From: Paeniglutamicibacter gangotriensis Lz1y
GTDB lineage: Bacteria > Actinomycetota > Actinomycetes > Actinomycetales > Micrococcaceae
Direction of reading: 5' to 3'
Length of the DNA: 64,000 nt
NCBI RefSeq assembly: GCF_000348945.1
Contig: NZ_AOCK01000005.1
Location: forward strand, 248,001 to 312,000
Shown: piece by piece, positions 1-7,456 of the stretch
How positions within the stretch are numbered: the stretch's first letter is position 1
Layout: every line of letters begins with the position of its first letter
Made by a program: the position numbers and the translations under genes
The notes under the pieces: model-generated
What the model was told of the DNA's origin: nothing
Database searches by the model: none
The model's input: only the letters and a program-made list of their open reading frames with translations

Positions 1-350
1 CCTTCGACTCCACGAACGCCGATGAGGTCCTGCGCGGCGAGCTCCCGGCGTGGACACCGCACACCCTCACGGATCCGGAGGCACTCCGGAGCGAACTGGC
101 CACGATTCGCAAGGATCATGTGGGCTACGATCGGGAGGAAATCCTGATGGGGCTTAATTGCATTGCAGCCCCGGTCATGGGACCCGGAGGAAAGCCAGTG
201 GCAGCCTTGTCGATTTCCGGGCCCACCGGGAAATTCATCCCCGACTCGCAGTCCGAGGTACTGCGCAAGGTCTGCTACGCGGCCTCACGCGCCGTCGCCG
301 CGGTCAGCGCACGCCAACGCCAGCAGCTTCGCCACGCACAAACAGTCTAG
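1..350 (+). CDS. IclR-family transcriptional regulator, C-terminal part (5' end outside window)
   Basis: The reading frame is open from base 3 to the TAG at 348-350, so the gene enters from the left edge. The visible 115 residues match the end of an IclR effector-binding domain: a segment with ELATIRKDHVGYDREEI, then GLNCIAAPVMGPGGKPVAALSISGP, and a helical tail ending in a run of Gln and Arg. IclR proteins bind DNA through an N-terminal winged helix, which is missing here, and sense small organic acids through this C-terminal domain. It lies beside the minus-strand dioxygenase operon and the two share a bidirectional terminator, so it may control that operon; this is inference from position. 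Family assignment is secure, the ligand is unknown. Confidence 0.8.
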   Translation, partial: FDSTNADEVLRGELPAWTPHTLTDPEALRSELATIRKDHVGYDREEILMGLNCIAAPVMGPGGKPVAALSISGPTGKFIPDSQSEVLRKVCYAASRAVAAVSARQRQQLRHAQTV

Positions 351-366
351 AAACTCTTAACGAACC

Positions 367-414
367 AGAAGGGGTATCGCCCGGGGCGCAATCGTCCCGG
401 GCGATACCCCTTCT
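367..414. terminator. Bidirectional intrinsic terminator
   Basis: A perfect 19-bp inverted repeat (367-385 with 396-414) encloses a 10-base loop. It sits between the end of the plus-strand IclR gene and the end of the minus-strand operon, so it can serve both. Both arms are rich in G and C next to short T or A tracts. Confidence 0.8.
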
Positions 415-430
415 GCTGTCGAGACAGTAT

Positions 431-901
431 CTAGACGGTGGGGACCTCGTCGATGTTCCGCGATTCTTCCAGAACCCACGCTGGTTCGGCCGTCAGCAAC
501 GCAAATGATCCTCGATTCAGATCAACGTCCACGACAAATCTGTACCCGGCTGCCTCGGCGACGCCAATGGCTTTCAGGTCCTCTTCCTCGCACGCCACGA
601 CCAAACGACGGCACGCGGGGTCCTGTGACATGACGAATTCCGAAGCCAACTGGATCGCTTCGGCCGGGGCTCCCTCCTCGGGAACTAACAGCCTGTCGCG
701 CAGCCCCGAAGGGTAGGTGGCGGCAAATTCGGATTCAACGATCCGCTTCACACCCACCGTGGCCACGTGGTTTCCCTCGTGCCCTATGGCAAGCGCGGTT
801 CCGCCGCCCAGTCCTGCTGCCACGGGCTCGCAGGTCCATTCAGGGCCCAACGCGTCGGGCCATTTGAGCAAGTCGACATCGTCGTGGTGATGATCGGACA
901 T
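431..901 (-). CDS. Small GNAT-like hypothetical protein at the end of the dioxygenase operon
   Basis: This 156-residue protein begins with a His-rich stretch (MSDHHHDD). A central part, GLGGGTALAIGHEGNHVATVGV, and a later part, RRLVVACEEEDLKAIGVAEAAGYRFVVDVDL, resemble the core strands and the 'E-x-x-G-Y/F' end of GNAT acetyltransferases. The acetyl-CoA loop motif (Q/RxxGxG/A) is not clear, so activity is doubtful. Its ATG overlaps the stop of the upstream acyl-CoA ligase by one base (TAATG), which points to translational coupling and a shared role. It could be a GNAT-fold accessory or immunity-like protein; no specific function can be assigned. Confidence 0.55.
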   Translation of the reverse strand: MSDHHHDDVDLLKWPDALGPEWTCEPVAAGLGGGTALAIGHEGNHVATVGVKRIVESEFAATYPSGLRDRLLVPEEGAPAEAIQLASEFVMSQDPACRRLVVACEEEDLKAIGVAEAAGYRFVVDVDLNRGSFALLTAEPAWVLEESRNIDEVPTV

Positions 902-2493
902 TACTTGACCTCCAAGGTTTTATTGGCCAGCAGCCGAACCGCTGCCTTGTCCAGTTTCCCGGACCCGTTGCGCGGTACCGAACCGGTGAGGATGAGCCGC
1001 TTAGGAAGCTTATAGCGGGCCAGCAACCCGGCGGAGAATTCTCGCACGTCCTCGATGCTCGGCACGGTGCCATCGACACAACTCAGCACCGCGACCACGG
1101 CTTCTCCCCACTGGTCATCGGCCACTCCTACCACCGCCACATCCAGTGCCCCGGGGTATTCCATCAGGGCACGTTCGACCTCGGCCGGGTATACGTTCTC
1201 GCCTCCGGTGATGATCATGTCCTTGAGCCGGTCGACCACGTAAAGGAAACCGTCGGCGTCTCGATAACCAATGTCTCCGGAACGGAACCACCCATCGCTG
1301 AAGGCGTCCTCCGTGGCCTTGGGATTGTTCCAGTATCGCCGGGTGACGTTGGGTCCCTTGACCCACAGCTCACCGGTTTGCCCGGATTCTTCGACATCGA
1401 TGGAGGTCAGCGGATCAACGACCTTGATCTGCGTGAACGGCATCGGCACCCCGCAGGAGCCCGGACGCTGATGAGTCAGCTCGGCCGGAAGATACGTGGC
1501 GAAGGGAGCGGTCTCGGTCAACCCCCAAGCCTGCTGCACTTCCACACCTTTGGCCTGGTACTGACGCAGCAGAATGGTGGGTACCGGGGCGCCGGCGCAG
1601 ATCAGGGCGCGCAGTGACTCGATCTTGGAATCGGCGAACTCGTCGGTTTGGGCCATCGCCGAGAGCATCGCTGGCACCAAGAACGCCTGGTTGACTTGGT
1701 ATTCTTCGATGTCTTTCAATGCTTGCCGGGGATCGAAGGTGCGCCGGACCACCACATGTCCACCACGAACCATGACCCTGATGGTGAGGGCGTTGAGCCC
1801 GCCAATGTGGAAGAGCGGTGCTACCGCGAGGTTGGTGTCCCCGCGGCGGGTGTCCACCAACGAATCCACGTTCACGGAGTTCCACCAGATATTGCCGTAG
1901 GACAGTTCCACGCCCTTGGGCTTTCCGGTGGTACCGGAGGTGAACATGAGGATTGCCAGGTCATCCTCGTCGGCACCCTGGACGGCGGGGTCGGCGGCGT
2001 CCGCTACATGTTCGGCGATCCACGTCGATGCGGGGGTCCACGGTGCGTCGATGGCGGAGGGGTTCTCGATGGCGTGGTCGTCGTCGATGAGCAGCAGGAC
2101 CATGTCGCCGATTTCAACGTCCGGGTAGCCGAGCATGGTCTCGATGGTCTCCAGGTGTCCGGGTTCCACCAGGAGCACCCGCGGGGCGCTTTGTTCCAGC
2201 AGTCCGGCGATTTCGCGGGGCGCCAGACGGAAATTCAGGGGGACAAATACCGCTCCGAGCCACCAACAGGCGAACATGGTGCGCATGAAGGAGACCGAGT
2301 TCAGGCCCAAATACACCACACGGTCCCCGGGCTTCACCTCGGCGGCGTGCAATGCCGTGGCTTGTTCGCGGACCTCGGCGAAAAACTCGGCGTTGTTCCA
2401 CGTCCGTCCCTCGTAGGTGAGCAGCAGCTGTTCGGGGAAATATATGGTTTGGCGCTCGAGGCCAACCACTGGGTTGCGGTCGATGAAGCTCAC
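901..2493 (-). CDS. AMP-dependent acyl-CoA synthetase (probable aromatic or phenylpropanoid acid-CoA ligase)
   Basis: The 530-residue protein belongs to the ANL adenylating superfamily. The ATP-binding P-loop FTSGTTGKPKGVE is visible near residue 190, the A5-type segment QQAWGLTETAP near 320, and the hinge region GWFRSGDIGYRDADGFLYVVDRLKDMI near 405-430. GGENVYPAEVE follows. The C-terminal catalytic lysine is present in PRNGSGKLDKAAV. It would activate a carboxylic acid to its CoA thioester. The start is GTG at 2493, overlapping the TGA of the upstream dehydrogenase as GTGA, with GGAGGAG about nine bases ahead. Its place in a ring-dioxygenase operon suggests an aromatic or phenylpropanoid substrate, but a medium-chain fatty acid cannot be ruled out. 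Confidence 0.85.
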   Translation of the reverse strand: MSFIDRNPVVGLERQTIYFPEQLLLTYEGRTWNNAEFFAEVREQATALHAAEVKPGDRVVYLGLNSVSFMRTMFACWWLGAVFVPLNFRLAPREIAGLLEQSAPRVLLVEPGHLETIETMLGYPDVEIGDMVLLLIDDDHAIENPSAIDAPWTPASTWIAEHVADAADPAVQGADEDDLAILMFTSGTTGKPKGVELSYGNIWWNSVNVDSLVDTRRGDTNLAVAPLFHIGGLNALTIRVMVRGGHVVVRRTFDPRQALKDIEEYQVNQAFLVPAMLSAMAQTDEFADSKIESLRALICAGAPVPTILLRQYQAKGVEVQQAWGLTETAPFATYLPAELTHQRPGSCGVPMPFTQIKVVDPLTSIDVEESGQTGELWVKGPNVTRRYWNNPKATEDAFSDGWFRSGDIGYRDADGFLYVVDRLKDMIITGGENVYPAEVERALMEYPGALDVAVVGVADDQWGEAVVAVLSCVDGTVPSIEDVREFSAGLLARYKLPKRLILTGSVPRNGSGKLDKAAVRLLANKTLEVK

Positions 2494-3338
2494 AGGTTAT
2501 CTCCTCCAGCTGATTGAGCGCCGAACCCACGTACGGCAATGCCGCCGTCCGCTGGGATGATGGCGCCGGTAATGTTTCCCGCGTTGGCTGCCGAAGCCAG
2601 TAGGACGTATGAGCCAGTGAAGTCCACCGGATCGACCGAGGCGTGGTGCAGCGGGATCAGCGGGTTGTTCCCGGTGATTTCCGAGCGCGCAAACGACTCG
2701 GAGATCTTGCGGTCTTCCAGACCCGTGGAGCCCGGTCCGCGCAGGTCGGTGTCCATCCCGCCCACGGCCACCCCGTTGACCCGGACCTTGGGCGCGAGCT
2801 CGTAGGCAAGCTGCGTGACCAGGCCGCGGGCAGCGAATTTTGCTGCCGTGTAGACCGGTCCGCCGCCGGCGGGATGGAAGGATGCGTTGGACAGGGTCAT
2901 GACAACCGATCCATTAGCCGCGACCAGTTCCTTCCATGCTGCCTGGACGGTGAGCAGATATCCCTTGACATTGATCTCGAAGAGTTCGTCGAAGCTGTCA
3001 CCAAGCTCCTGGGCCGAAAGCCTGGTCAAGGAGCGGTTGAAGTCCCAAATCCCCGCGTTGGGCACCACGGTGTCAAGTTTCCCGAAACGCGACACCACCT
3101 CCGCAACGGCGGCTGCCAATGCATCGGCATCGCGTACGTCACCGGCGATGGCCATCATCCGCGACGGGTCGGCGGAGGCGTCAACGACCGCCTGCAACTT
3201 CTGCGCATCCCGGCCGAAGATCGCCACGCTGGCTCCTTCGGCGAGGTATCGCTCGGCCACCGCACGTCCGATGCCGGAGCCTCCTCCGGTGATCAGTGCG
3301 ACGTTGCCCTCGAGCCAGCCTGCTGCCGTGGTGCTCAT
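2490..3338 (-). CDS. hcaB: cis-dihydrodiol dehydrogenase, SDR family (HcaB/BphB-like)
   Basis: A short-chain dehydrogenase of about 282 residues. It has the cofactor loop TGGGSGIG near residue 17, the NAG segment (VVPNAGIWDF) near 90 and the catalytic YTAAK motif near 160. The C-terminus fits the dihydrodiol dehydrogenases that turn a ring cis-dihydrodiol into a catechol with NAD+. It lies directly downstream of the dioxygenase subunits and makes the next enzyme in that pathway. I chose the ATG at 3338 (MSTTAAGWLEG). An ATG at 3365 would add nine residues but has no ribosome site. A weak GAGAG lies before 3338. The product is probably 2,3-dihydroxyphenylpropionate or a related catechol; the exact substrate is inferred. 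Confidence 0.75.
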   Translation of the reverse strand: MSTTAAGWLEGNVALITGGGSGIGRAVAERYLAEGASVAIFGRDAQKLQAVVDASADPSRMMAIAGDVRDADALAAAVAEVVSRFGKLDTVVPNAGIWDFNRSLTRLSAQELGDSFDELFEINVKGYLLTVQAAWKELVAANGSVVMTLSNASFHPAGGGPVYTAAKFAARGLVTQLAYELAPKVRVNGVAVGGMDTDLRGPGSTGLEDRKISESFARSEITGNNPLIPLHHASVDPVDFTGSYVLLASAANAGNITGAIIPADGGIAVRGFGAQSAGGDNL

Positions 3339-3405
3339 GATCTGCTCACTCTCGTGTTCTTTCATAGAATTTTAGGGACGGGTGCCGAGCGTGGCGGACG
3401 CCGGG

Positions 3406-3951
3406 TTAGAAGAAGGTGGACAGGTTCTTGGCCTGCAACACGTTCGCGTCGAAGAGGATCTCGCGTGTGGCCACCTTGAAGCCGCCATCGGGCTGCATCC
3501 TGATCACGTCGGTACGCCCGCCTGCATAGATGTCCGTTTCGGTCTGCAGGCGGTTGCGGTAGACCAGGAAGGCGCAACGCACGGTGAGCTCGTTCTCCCC
3601 GGTGTGCCGCACCATCACGTTGGAAATGAGGTGACGGGTGCGCGAGGGCGGATCCTCGGCCCAGGCCATGCCCGAGTCGTATCGGCGGATGCGCCAGGCC
3701 AAGGAATCCTTGGTTTCGTCGAAGTACGCGGCTTCTCCGGGCTGCCCGATGGACAGGGCCGCCTGGCGGCGAAGCCGGTTGGTGCGCAGCGGGGCAAAAT
3801 AGAAGAGGTCTTCGTCGAAGATCTCCAGCCAGTCGGCAAAGCGCCCGTCATCGAGCAGTTCGGCCTCGTAGAAATAGAACTGTGCCACGGCATGGGTGAG
3901 TTCGGCGTCGGCCAGACGCACCTGGAACTCGGTGTCTGTTTCCTGGGTCAT
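3406..3951 (-). CDS. hcaF: Aromatic-ring-hydroxylating dioxygenase, beta (small) subunit
   Basis: This 181-residue protein has the length and pattern of ring-hydroxylating dioxygenase beta subunits, which share the NTF2-like fold. Recognisable pieces are the N-terminal helix (LTHAVAQFYFYEAELLDDGRF) followed by WLEIFDEDLFYFAP, and the later RTRHLISNV and FLVYRNR segments. The beta subunit builds the alpha3beta3 terminal oxygenase with the product of the gene at 5662-7026. The gene is third after the alpha gene, so the order is alpha, ferredoxin, reductase, beta, dehydrogenase. This differs from the E. coli hcaEFCBD order. An ATG at 3951 preceded by GGAAA is the start. Confidence 0.85.
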   Translation of the reverse strand: MTQETDTEFQVRLADAELTHAVAQFYFYEAELLDDGRFADWLEIFDEDLFYFAPLRTNRLRRQAALSIGQPGEAAYFDETKDSLAWRIRRYDSGMAWAEDPPSRTRHLISNVMVRHTGENELTVRCAFLVYRNRLQTETDIYAGGRTDVIRMQPDGGFKVATREILFDANVLQAKNLSTFF

Positions 3952-3989
3952 GATGTTTCCGTTTCTCTTCTCATCGTGGCCGCGTGCTG

Positions 3990-5201
3990 CTAGCGGGCCA
4001 ATTTCTTCAGCGGGGTGGCCGGGTCGGCCAGGGCAAGCGCATCGACCTTGATCAGGCGGTCGATGATCCGCCGGGCAGCCCGCACGGTCAGGCCGCCGTC
4101 GATGGCCGCGGCCCCCAGCATCAGGCCCGCCTCGTCAAGGCGGAAGGCTGCGATCGGCACCCCGTCGAGCATCCGCACAATGTGTTCGCCTTCCCCATGC
4201 ATCGAGCCCACGCCTTCGACGTGCACCCCGTGCCGGTCCGACCAGAACCAGGAGGCTCCGTGCACCGGCAGATCCTGTTCCAGGATCGCGGCGGCCGCCG
4301 AGCTACCGGCGTTCATGGCGTGTTCCCAGTGCTCGGCGCGGCGCAGTAACGTGCCGTCGGCCAGCCGGGTGCGGGCGGAGTCCCCCACGGCGAAGACTCG
4401 TGGGTGCGAGGTGGCACCGCGTTCGTCCACCAATACCCCGTTGTCGGTGTCCAGTCCGGCTGCTTCGGCCAGTTCGGTGGCGGCGGTGATGCCGATGCCC
4501 ACCAACACCACATCGGCCTCGATGGTTTCCCCGGTGGACAAGGCCAGACGGTAGCCCCGTGCGTCGTGGGTGATTTCCTCCGGAATCCCTGTCACGGTGC
4601 GCACCTGGTGTTCGGCGTGCATGGCGTGCAGGCGCGTGGCCAACACTTCGCCGATCACCGGCACCAACGGGATTTCCACGGGATCCACGAGCGTGACCTC
4701 CGCACCGAAGCCGCGGGCCGATGAGGCGGTTTCCGCACCGATTAGCCCGGCGCCGACGATGGCCAGCCGGACCCCGGGTGCCAACAGGCTCCGCAGGCGG
4801 TCGGCATCGTTTTTGGTGCGCAGTTCCAGCACCCCGGGTAGGTCCCCGCCGGGGATCGATAGTCGGCGGGCCTTTCCACCGGTGGCCAATACCAAGCGGT
4901 CCGCGGCCAACACACGGCCGTCTTTCAACGTTGCGGTGCCGGCGTCGGGGTCCAGTGCTGCCACCGTGCCGGTGACGATAGTGACATGGTTTTCTTCGTA
5001 CCAGCTGGCCGGGGCCAGCGCAATGCCGGTGGCATCCTTGGAGCCGGCCAGGTAGTCCTTGCTCAGCGGCGGGCGGTCATAGGGCATGCCCTCCGGATCG
5101 ATGATGGACAGCATCCCGGCGAAGCCGCGCTCGCGTAGTTCCTTGGCGGTGGTGAAGCCGGACAGGCCGCCGCCGATGATCAAAACTGATTCGATGCTCA
5201 T
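3990..5201 (-). CDS. hcaD: Dioxygenase ferredoxin reductase (FAD/NADH, HcaD/BphA4-like)
   Basis: This 403-residue flavoprotein carries the FAD dinucleotide fold at the N-terminus (VLIIGGGLSGFTTAKEL, residues 6-22). A second NAD-binding fold (RLAIVGAGLIGAETAS) lies near 145, and the FAD-binding element VFAVGDSAR near 270. It would pass electrons from NADH to the Rieske ferredoxin encoded just upstream. AAGGAA precedes the ATG at 5201. It sits between the ferredoxin and beta-subunit genes with short gaps of about 40-50 bases, so all belong to one transcript. Members of this family also serve P450 systems, but the context makes the dioxygenase role strong. Confidence 0.88.
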   Translation of the reverse strand: MSIESVLIIGGGLSGFTTAKELRERGFAGMLSIIDPEGMPYDRPPLSKDYLAGSKDATGIALAPASWYEENHVTIVTGTVAALDPDAGTATLKDGRVLAADRLVLATGGKARRLSIPGGDLPGVLELRTKNDADRLRSLLAPGVRLAIVGAGLIGAETASSARGFGAEVTLVDPVEIPLVPVIGEVLATRLHAMHAEHQVRTVTGIPEEITHDARGYRLALSTGETIEADVVLVGIGITAATELAEAAGLDTDNGVLVDERGATSHPRVFAVGDSARTRLADGTLLRRAEHWEHAMNAGSSAAAAILEQDLPVHGASWFWSDRHGVHVEGVGSMHGEGEHIVRMLDGVPIAAFRLDEAGLMLGAAAIDGGLTVRAARRIIDRLIKVDALALADPATPLKKLAR

Positions 5202-5252
5202 CGATTATTCCTTGGGATTCTGGTGCGCGGGAAGAATAGTGAAGATGCGGAT

Positions 5253-5597
5253 TTAGGCGTCGACGACGCTGACGGCTGGGTAGAGCAGCACATCTTGGCC
5301 GGAGACCTCGACCTTGTGGGTGCGCGCAGCGATGGTGGCCGGCATGCACAACGCGGTACCCGATTTCAGGCAGAACTTAGCCGAGTGCACCGGGCATTCG
5401 ACTTCGGTGCCTTCGATCCAGCCGTCGGCCAGCGATGCGGTTTCGTGCGTGCAGGTGTCATCAAGGGCGTAGAAGTTTCCGTCTTCGGCGTGGAAGACGG
5501 CGATGTCCTGGTCGGTGCCGTTTTCTTCGGCGGGGATGACCCGTGCTTCGCCCTCGTCGATGTCGTCAATGGTGCCGATGTTGATTGCTTCGCTCAT
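5253..5597 (-). CDS. hcaC: Rieske-type [2Fe-2S] ferredoxin of the dioxygenase
   Basis: A 114-residue Rieske ferredoxin. The cluster ligands are visible as CTH (Cys49, His51) and CPVH (Cys68, His71), with the usual spacing of the BphA3/HcaC group. It shuttles electrons from the flavoprotein reductase to the terminal oxygenase. The start at 5597 has AGGAGA eight bases ahead. A nearly identical protein is encoded alone at 29350-29688: the first seven residues and most of the stretch between residues 31 and 90 are shared. Function is well supported by motif and operon. Confidence 0.9.
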   Translation of the reverse strand: MSEAINIGTIDDIDEGEARVIPAEENGTDQDIAVFHAEDGNFYALDDTCTHETASLADGWIEGTEVECPVHSAKFCLKSGTALCMPATIAARTHKVEVSGQDVLLYPAVSVVDA

Positions 5598-5661
5598 GGC
5601 GGTGTTCTCCTGACGTGGAAGTCTTCTGGTGGTTACCGGCAGTACCTGCCGGATCGCAGGC

Positions 5662-7026
5662 TTATTCGCCTGCAGGGGCCGGCGCGGGGTGCTCGTGCCA
5701 GGCCGGGGTGTTCATCAGCTTGCTCCAGTGCTTGTAGAAGCTTCGGCCCGCGGCGTCGGAATACAGTTCGGAGGTCTGACCGGGGTAGACACCGTCTTCC
5801 TTTTCCGAGCCGATGCCCATCTGGAAGTTCAGCGGGACCGAGTTGGTGATAAAACCATCGGAGATCGCCTGGATCTCGGACCAGTTCTCTCCGTCGTCGG
5901 CTTCAAAGATGCCCGAGGGGCCGAAGGTGCGCAGGTTGTAGAGACGCTGGGCGTCCTTGACGTCGTCGGGCATCGACTTGTCCACCAGGATCCAGGCCCA
6001 GACCTCGATCTTGTTAGGTCCCTTGGGATGCCAGATGCGGATCGAGCCGTTGACCGGCAGGTAGGAGAACGAGGGGAAGACTGTGGCGTGGCCGGTGGTC
6101 ATCGGGCCCTCCACCGCCGCATCGCCGAGGCGTTCGCGCAAGGCCTCGTAATCGTAGTGCTCGTGCACGGCCTGGGCATCGAAGCGGGATTTGGGGTGCG
6201 TGGGGAAACCTGCCCCATGCCCGTTGGGCGAGACATATTGGCGCCCGGGGGTCGCAACAATCTCGGTCTTGGGGCCCTTGCCCGTCGGGGACATGACCAT
6301 CAGCGCCGAAGCGTGGGACATGTTCACGTGGTACCAGTCGGTGGCGAATTGTTCGGCGGCGAGCTTCCAGTTCCCTTCCAGCTCCCACTTCATCACCCCG
6401 CCCATGACCTCGGTACCTTCGGGATCGCGGTCCAGCATCGCGTCCATGTAGTAACGCATATCGCCCAGGGTATCTTCAAGGTCCTCGGCGTCCTTGTCCC
6501 AGTTGGCGAAGAGCAGGCCCTTGTACTCGGACAGGCGCGGCACCTCGATCAGGGACCAGTCCTTCTTGTCGAAGTCTTCCGGGTAGGCCTTCTCGTTGGG
6601 TACCGTCTTCAGCGCACCGGCCAGGTCGAAGGACCAGCCGTGGTAGGTGCAGGTGAACATCTTGGTGGCGCCGGCGTCGGCACGGCACAGCCGCACTCCG
6701 CGGTGGCGGCAGGAGTTCAGGTACGCGCGGATCGTCTTGGTCTTATCCATGGTGACGATCACCGGGTCTTGGCCCATGAAGGTAGTGAAAAAGTCGCCGG
6801 GCTTCTTGAACTGGCTGGTGTGTGCCAAGAAGAGCCAGCTGCGGGCGAAGATGCGACGCATTTCCTGATCGTAAATCCCCGGGTCGGTGTAGATGGACCG
6901 GTCGATGAGTCCGCCCTCGGTGTCGACCAAGGCCGAGACATCGATGTTCTTCGGGCCGTGTTCGGGGCCGCGCATCTTGCCGATGGCTGCGTTCGCCTCA
7001 GAGGGGCAGTGTTCCGTGGTGCTCAT
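5662..7026 (-). CDS. hcaE: Aromatic-ring-hydroxylating dioxygenase, alpha (large) subunit
   Basis: This 454-residue protein has an N-terminal Rieske domain with ligands Cys106, His108, Cys126 and His129 (CRHRG ... CTYHGW). The catalytic domain follows, with its mononuclear-iron site in DWYHVNMSHA: Asp230 is the bridging residue and His233 and His238 are ligands. It would add both atoms of O2 to an aromatic ring to give a cis-dihydrodiol. The frame is open far upstream, but AGGAGG lies just ahead of the ATG at 7026, so that start is chosen. It heads a seven-gene minus-strand operon. The nearby mhp genes suggest 3-phenylpropionate or cinnamate as substrate, as for E. coli Hca. Other aryl acids or arenes remain possible. 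Confidence 0.87.
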   Translation of the reverse strand: MSTTEHCPSEANAAIGKMRGPEHGPKNIDVSALVDTEGGLIDRSIYTDPGIYDQEMRRIFARSWLFLAHTSQFKKPGDFFTTFMGQDPVIVTMDKTKTIRAYLNSCRHRGVRLCRADAGATKMFTCTYHGWSFDLAGALKTVPNEKAYPEDFDKKDWSLIEVPRLSEYKGLLFANWDKDAEDLEDTLGDMRYYMDAMLDRDPEGTEVMGGVMKWELEGNWKLAAEQFATDWYHVNMSHASALMVMSPTGKGPKTEIVATPGRQYVSPNGHGAGFPTHPKSRFDAQAVHEHYDYEALRERLGDAAVEGPMTTGHATVFPSFSYLPVNGSIRIWHPKGPNKIEVWAWILVDKSMPDDVKDAQRLYNLRTFGPSGIFEADDGENWSEIQAISDGFITNSVPLNFQMGIGSEKEDGVYPGQTSELYSDAAGRSFYKHWSKLMNTPAWHEHPAPAPAGE

Positions 7027-7456
7027 GTGGATCGTTTCCTCCTGGGCGCTCGCCGCCCGACGGATCATTGGGGATGTGGTCTTGACCTCTATCACACCGG
7101 AGTCGGGCACAAAGCACCAATGTCCGTGCCGAACCTCAGCACACCCGGCCGTGTCAACATGGGCCGAAACGCCCATTTTCCGCGGTCGGCGATCCCCTCG
7201 CGGTAGGGCCTGTCTGGTGCCGGCGCAGGCGCCGGGGTGGACCAAGTGCAGCACCTTAACGGTTCCACGGGAACCACCGAAACATGTCGCCGGATCGGGC
7301 TGTCGATGCCATCGCTGTTATCCCGTGGGCACCTTCGGTGGCGTCGTGCCACGTTCACCTCGCGTTCCGCACCGTGGCACGCGGAGTGGGTCTTCTGCAG
7401 CAGTGCCCTCCATGCTTCCATGTGACACAACTCGCAAACCTCACCACGGAGTCACT
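7027..7456. promoter_or_regulatory. Divergent promoter region between dioxygenase operon and transporter; paired CGTGNCACG motifs
   Basis: This 430-base non-coding stretch separates two divergent transcripts. It holds two copies of a 9-base palindrome, CGTGCCACG at 7345-7353 and CGTGGCACG at 7373-7381, spaced 28 bases centre to centre. That is close to three helical turns and typical for a paired operator. Which regulator binds is unknown; the IclR protein at the left edge is a candidate. No convincing coding frame was found on either strand. Confidence 0.4.

Noticed and set aside
1648-2517. Long plus-strand frame opposite the acyl-CoA ligase
   Set aside because: It lies antisense to a gene with clear ATP-binding and hinge motifs. 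The translation is rich in Gly, Val and His as expected from a shadow frame in high-GC DNA.
5629-7206. 525-codon plus-strand frame opposite the dioxygenase alpha gene
   Set aside because: The minus-strand frame has all Rieske and iron ligands. The plus-strand product has no domain and is a codon-bias shadow.
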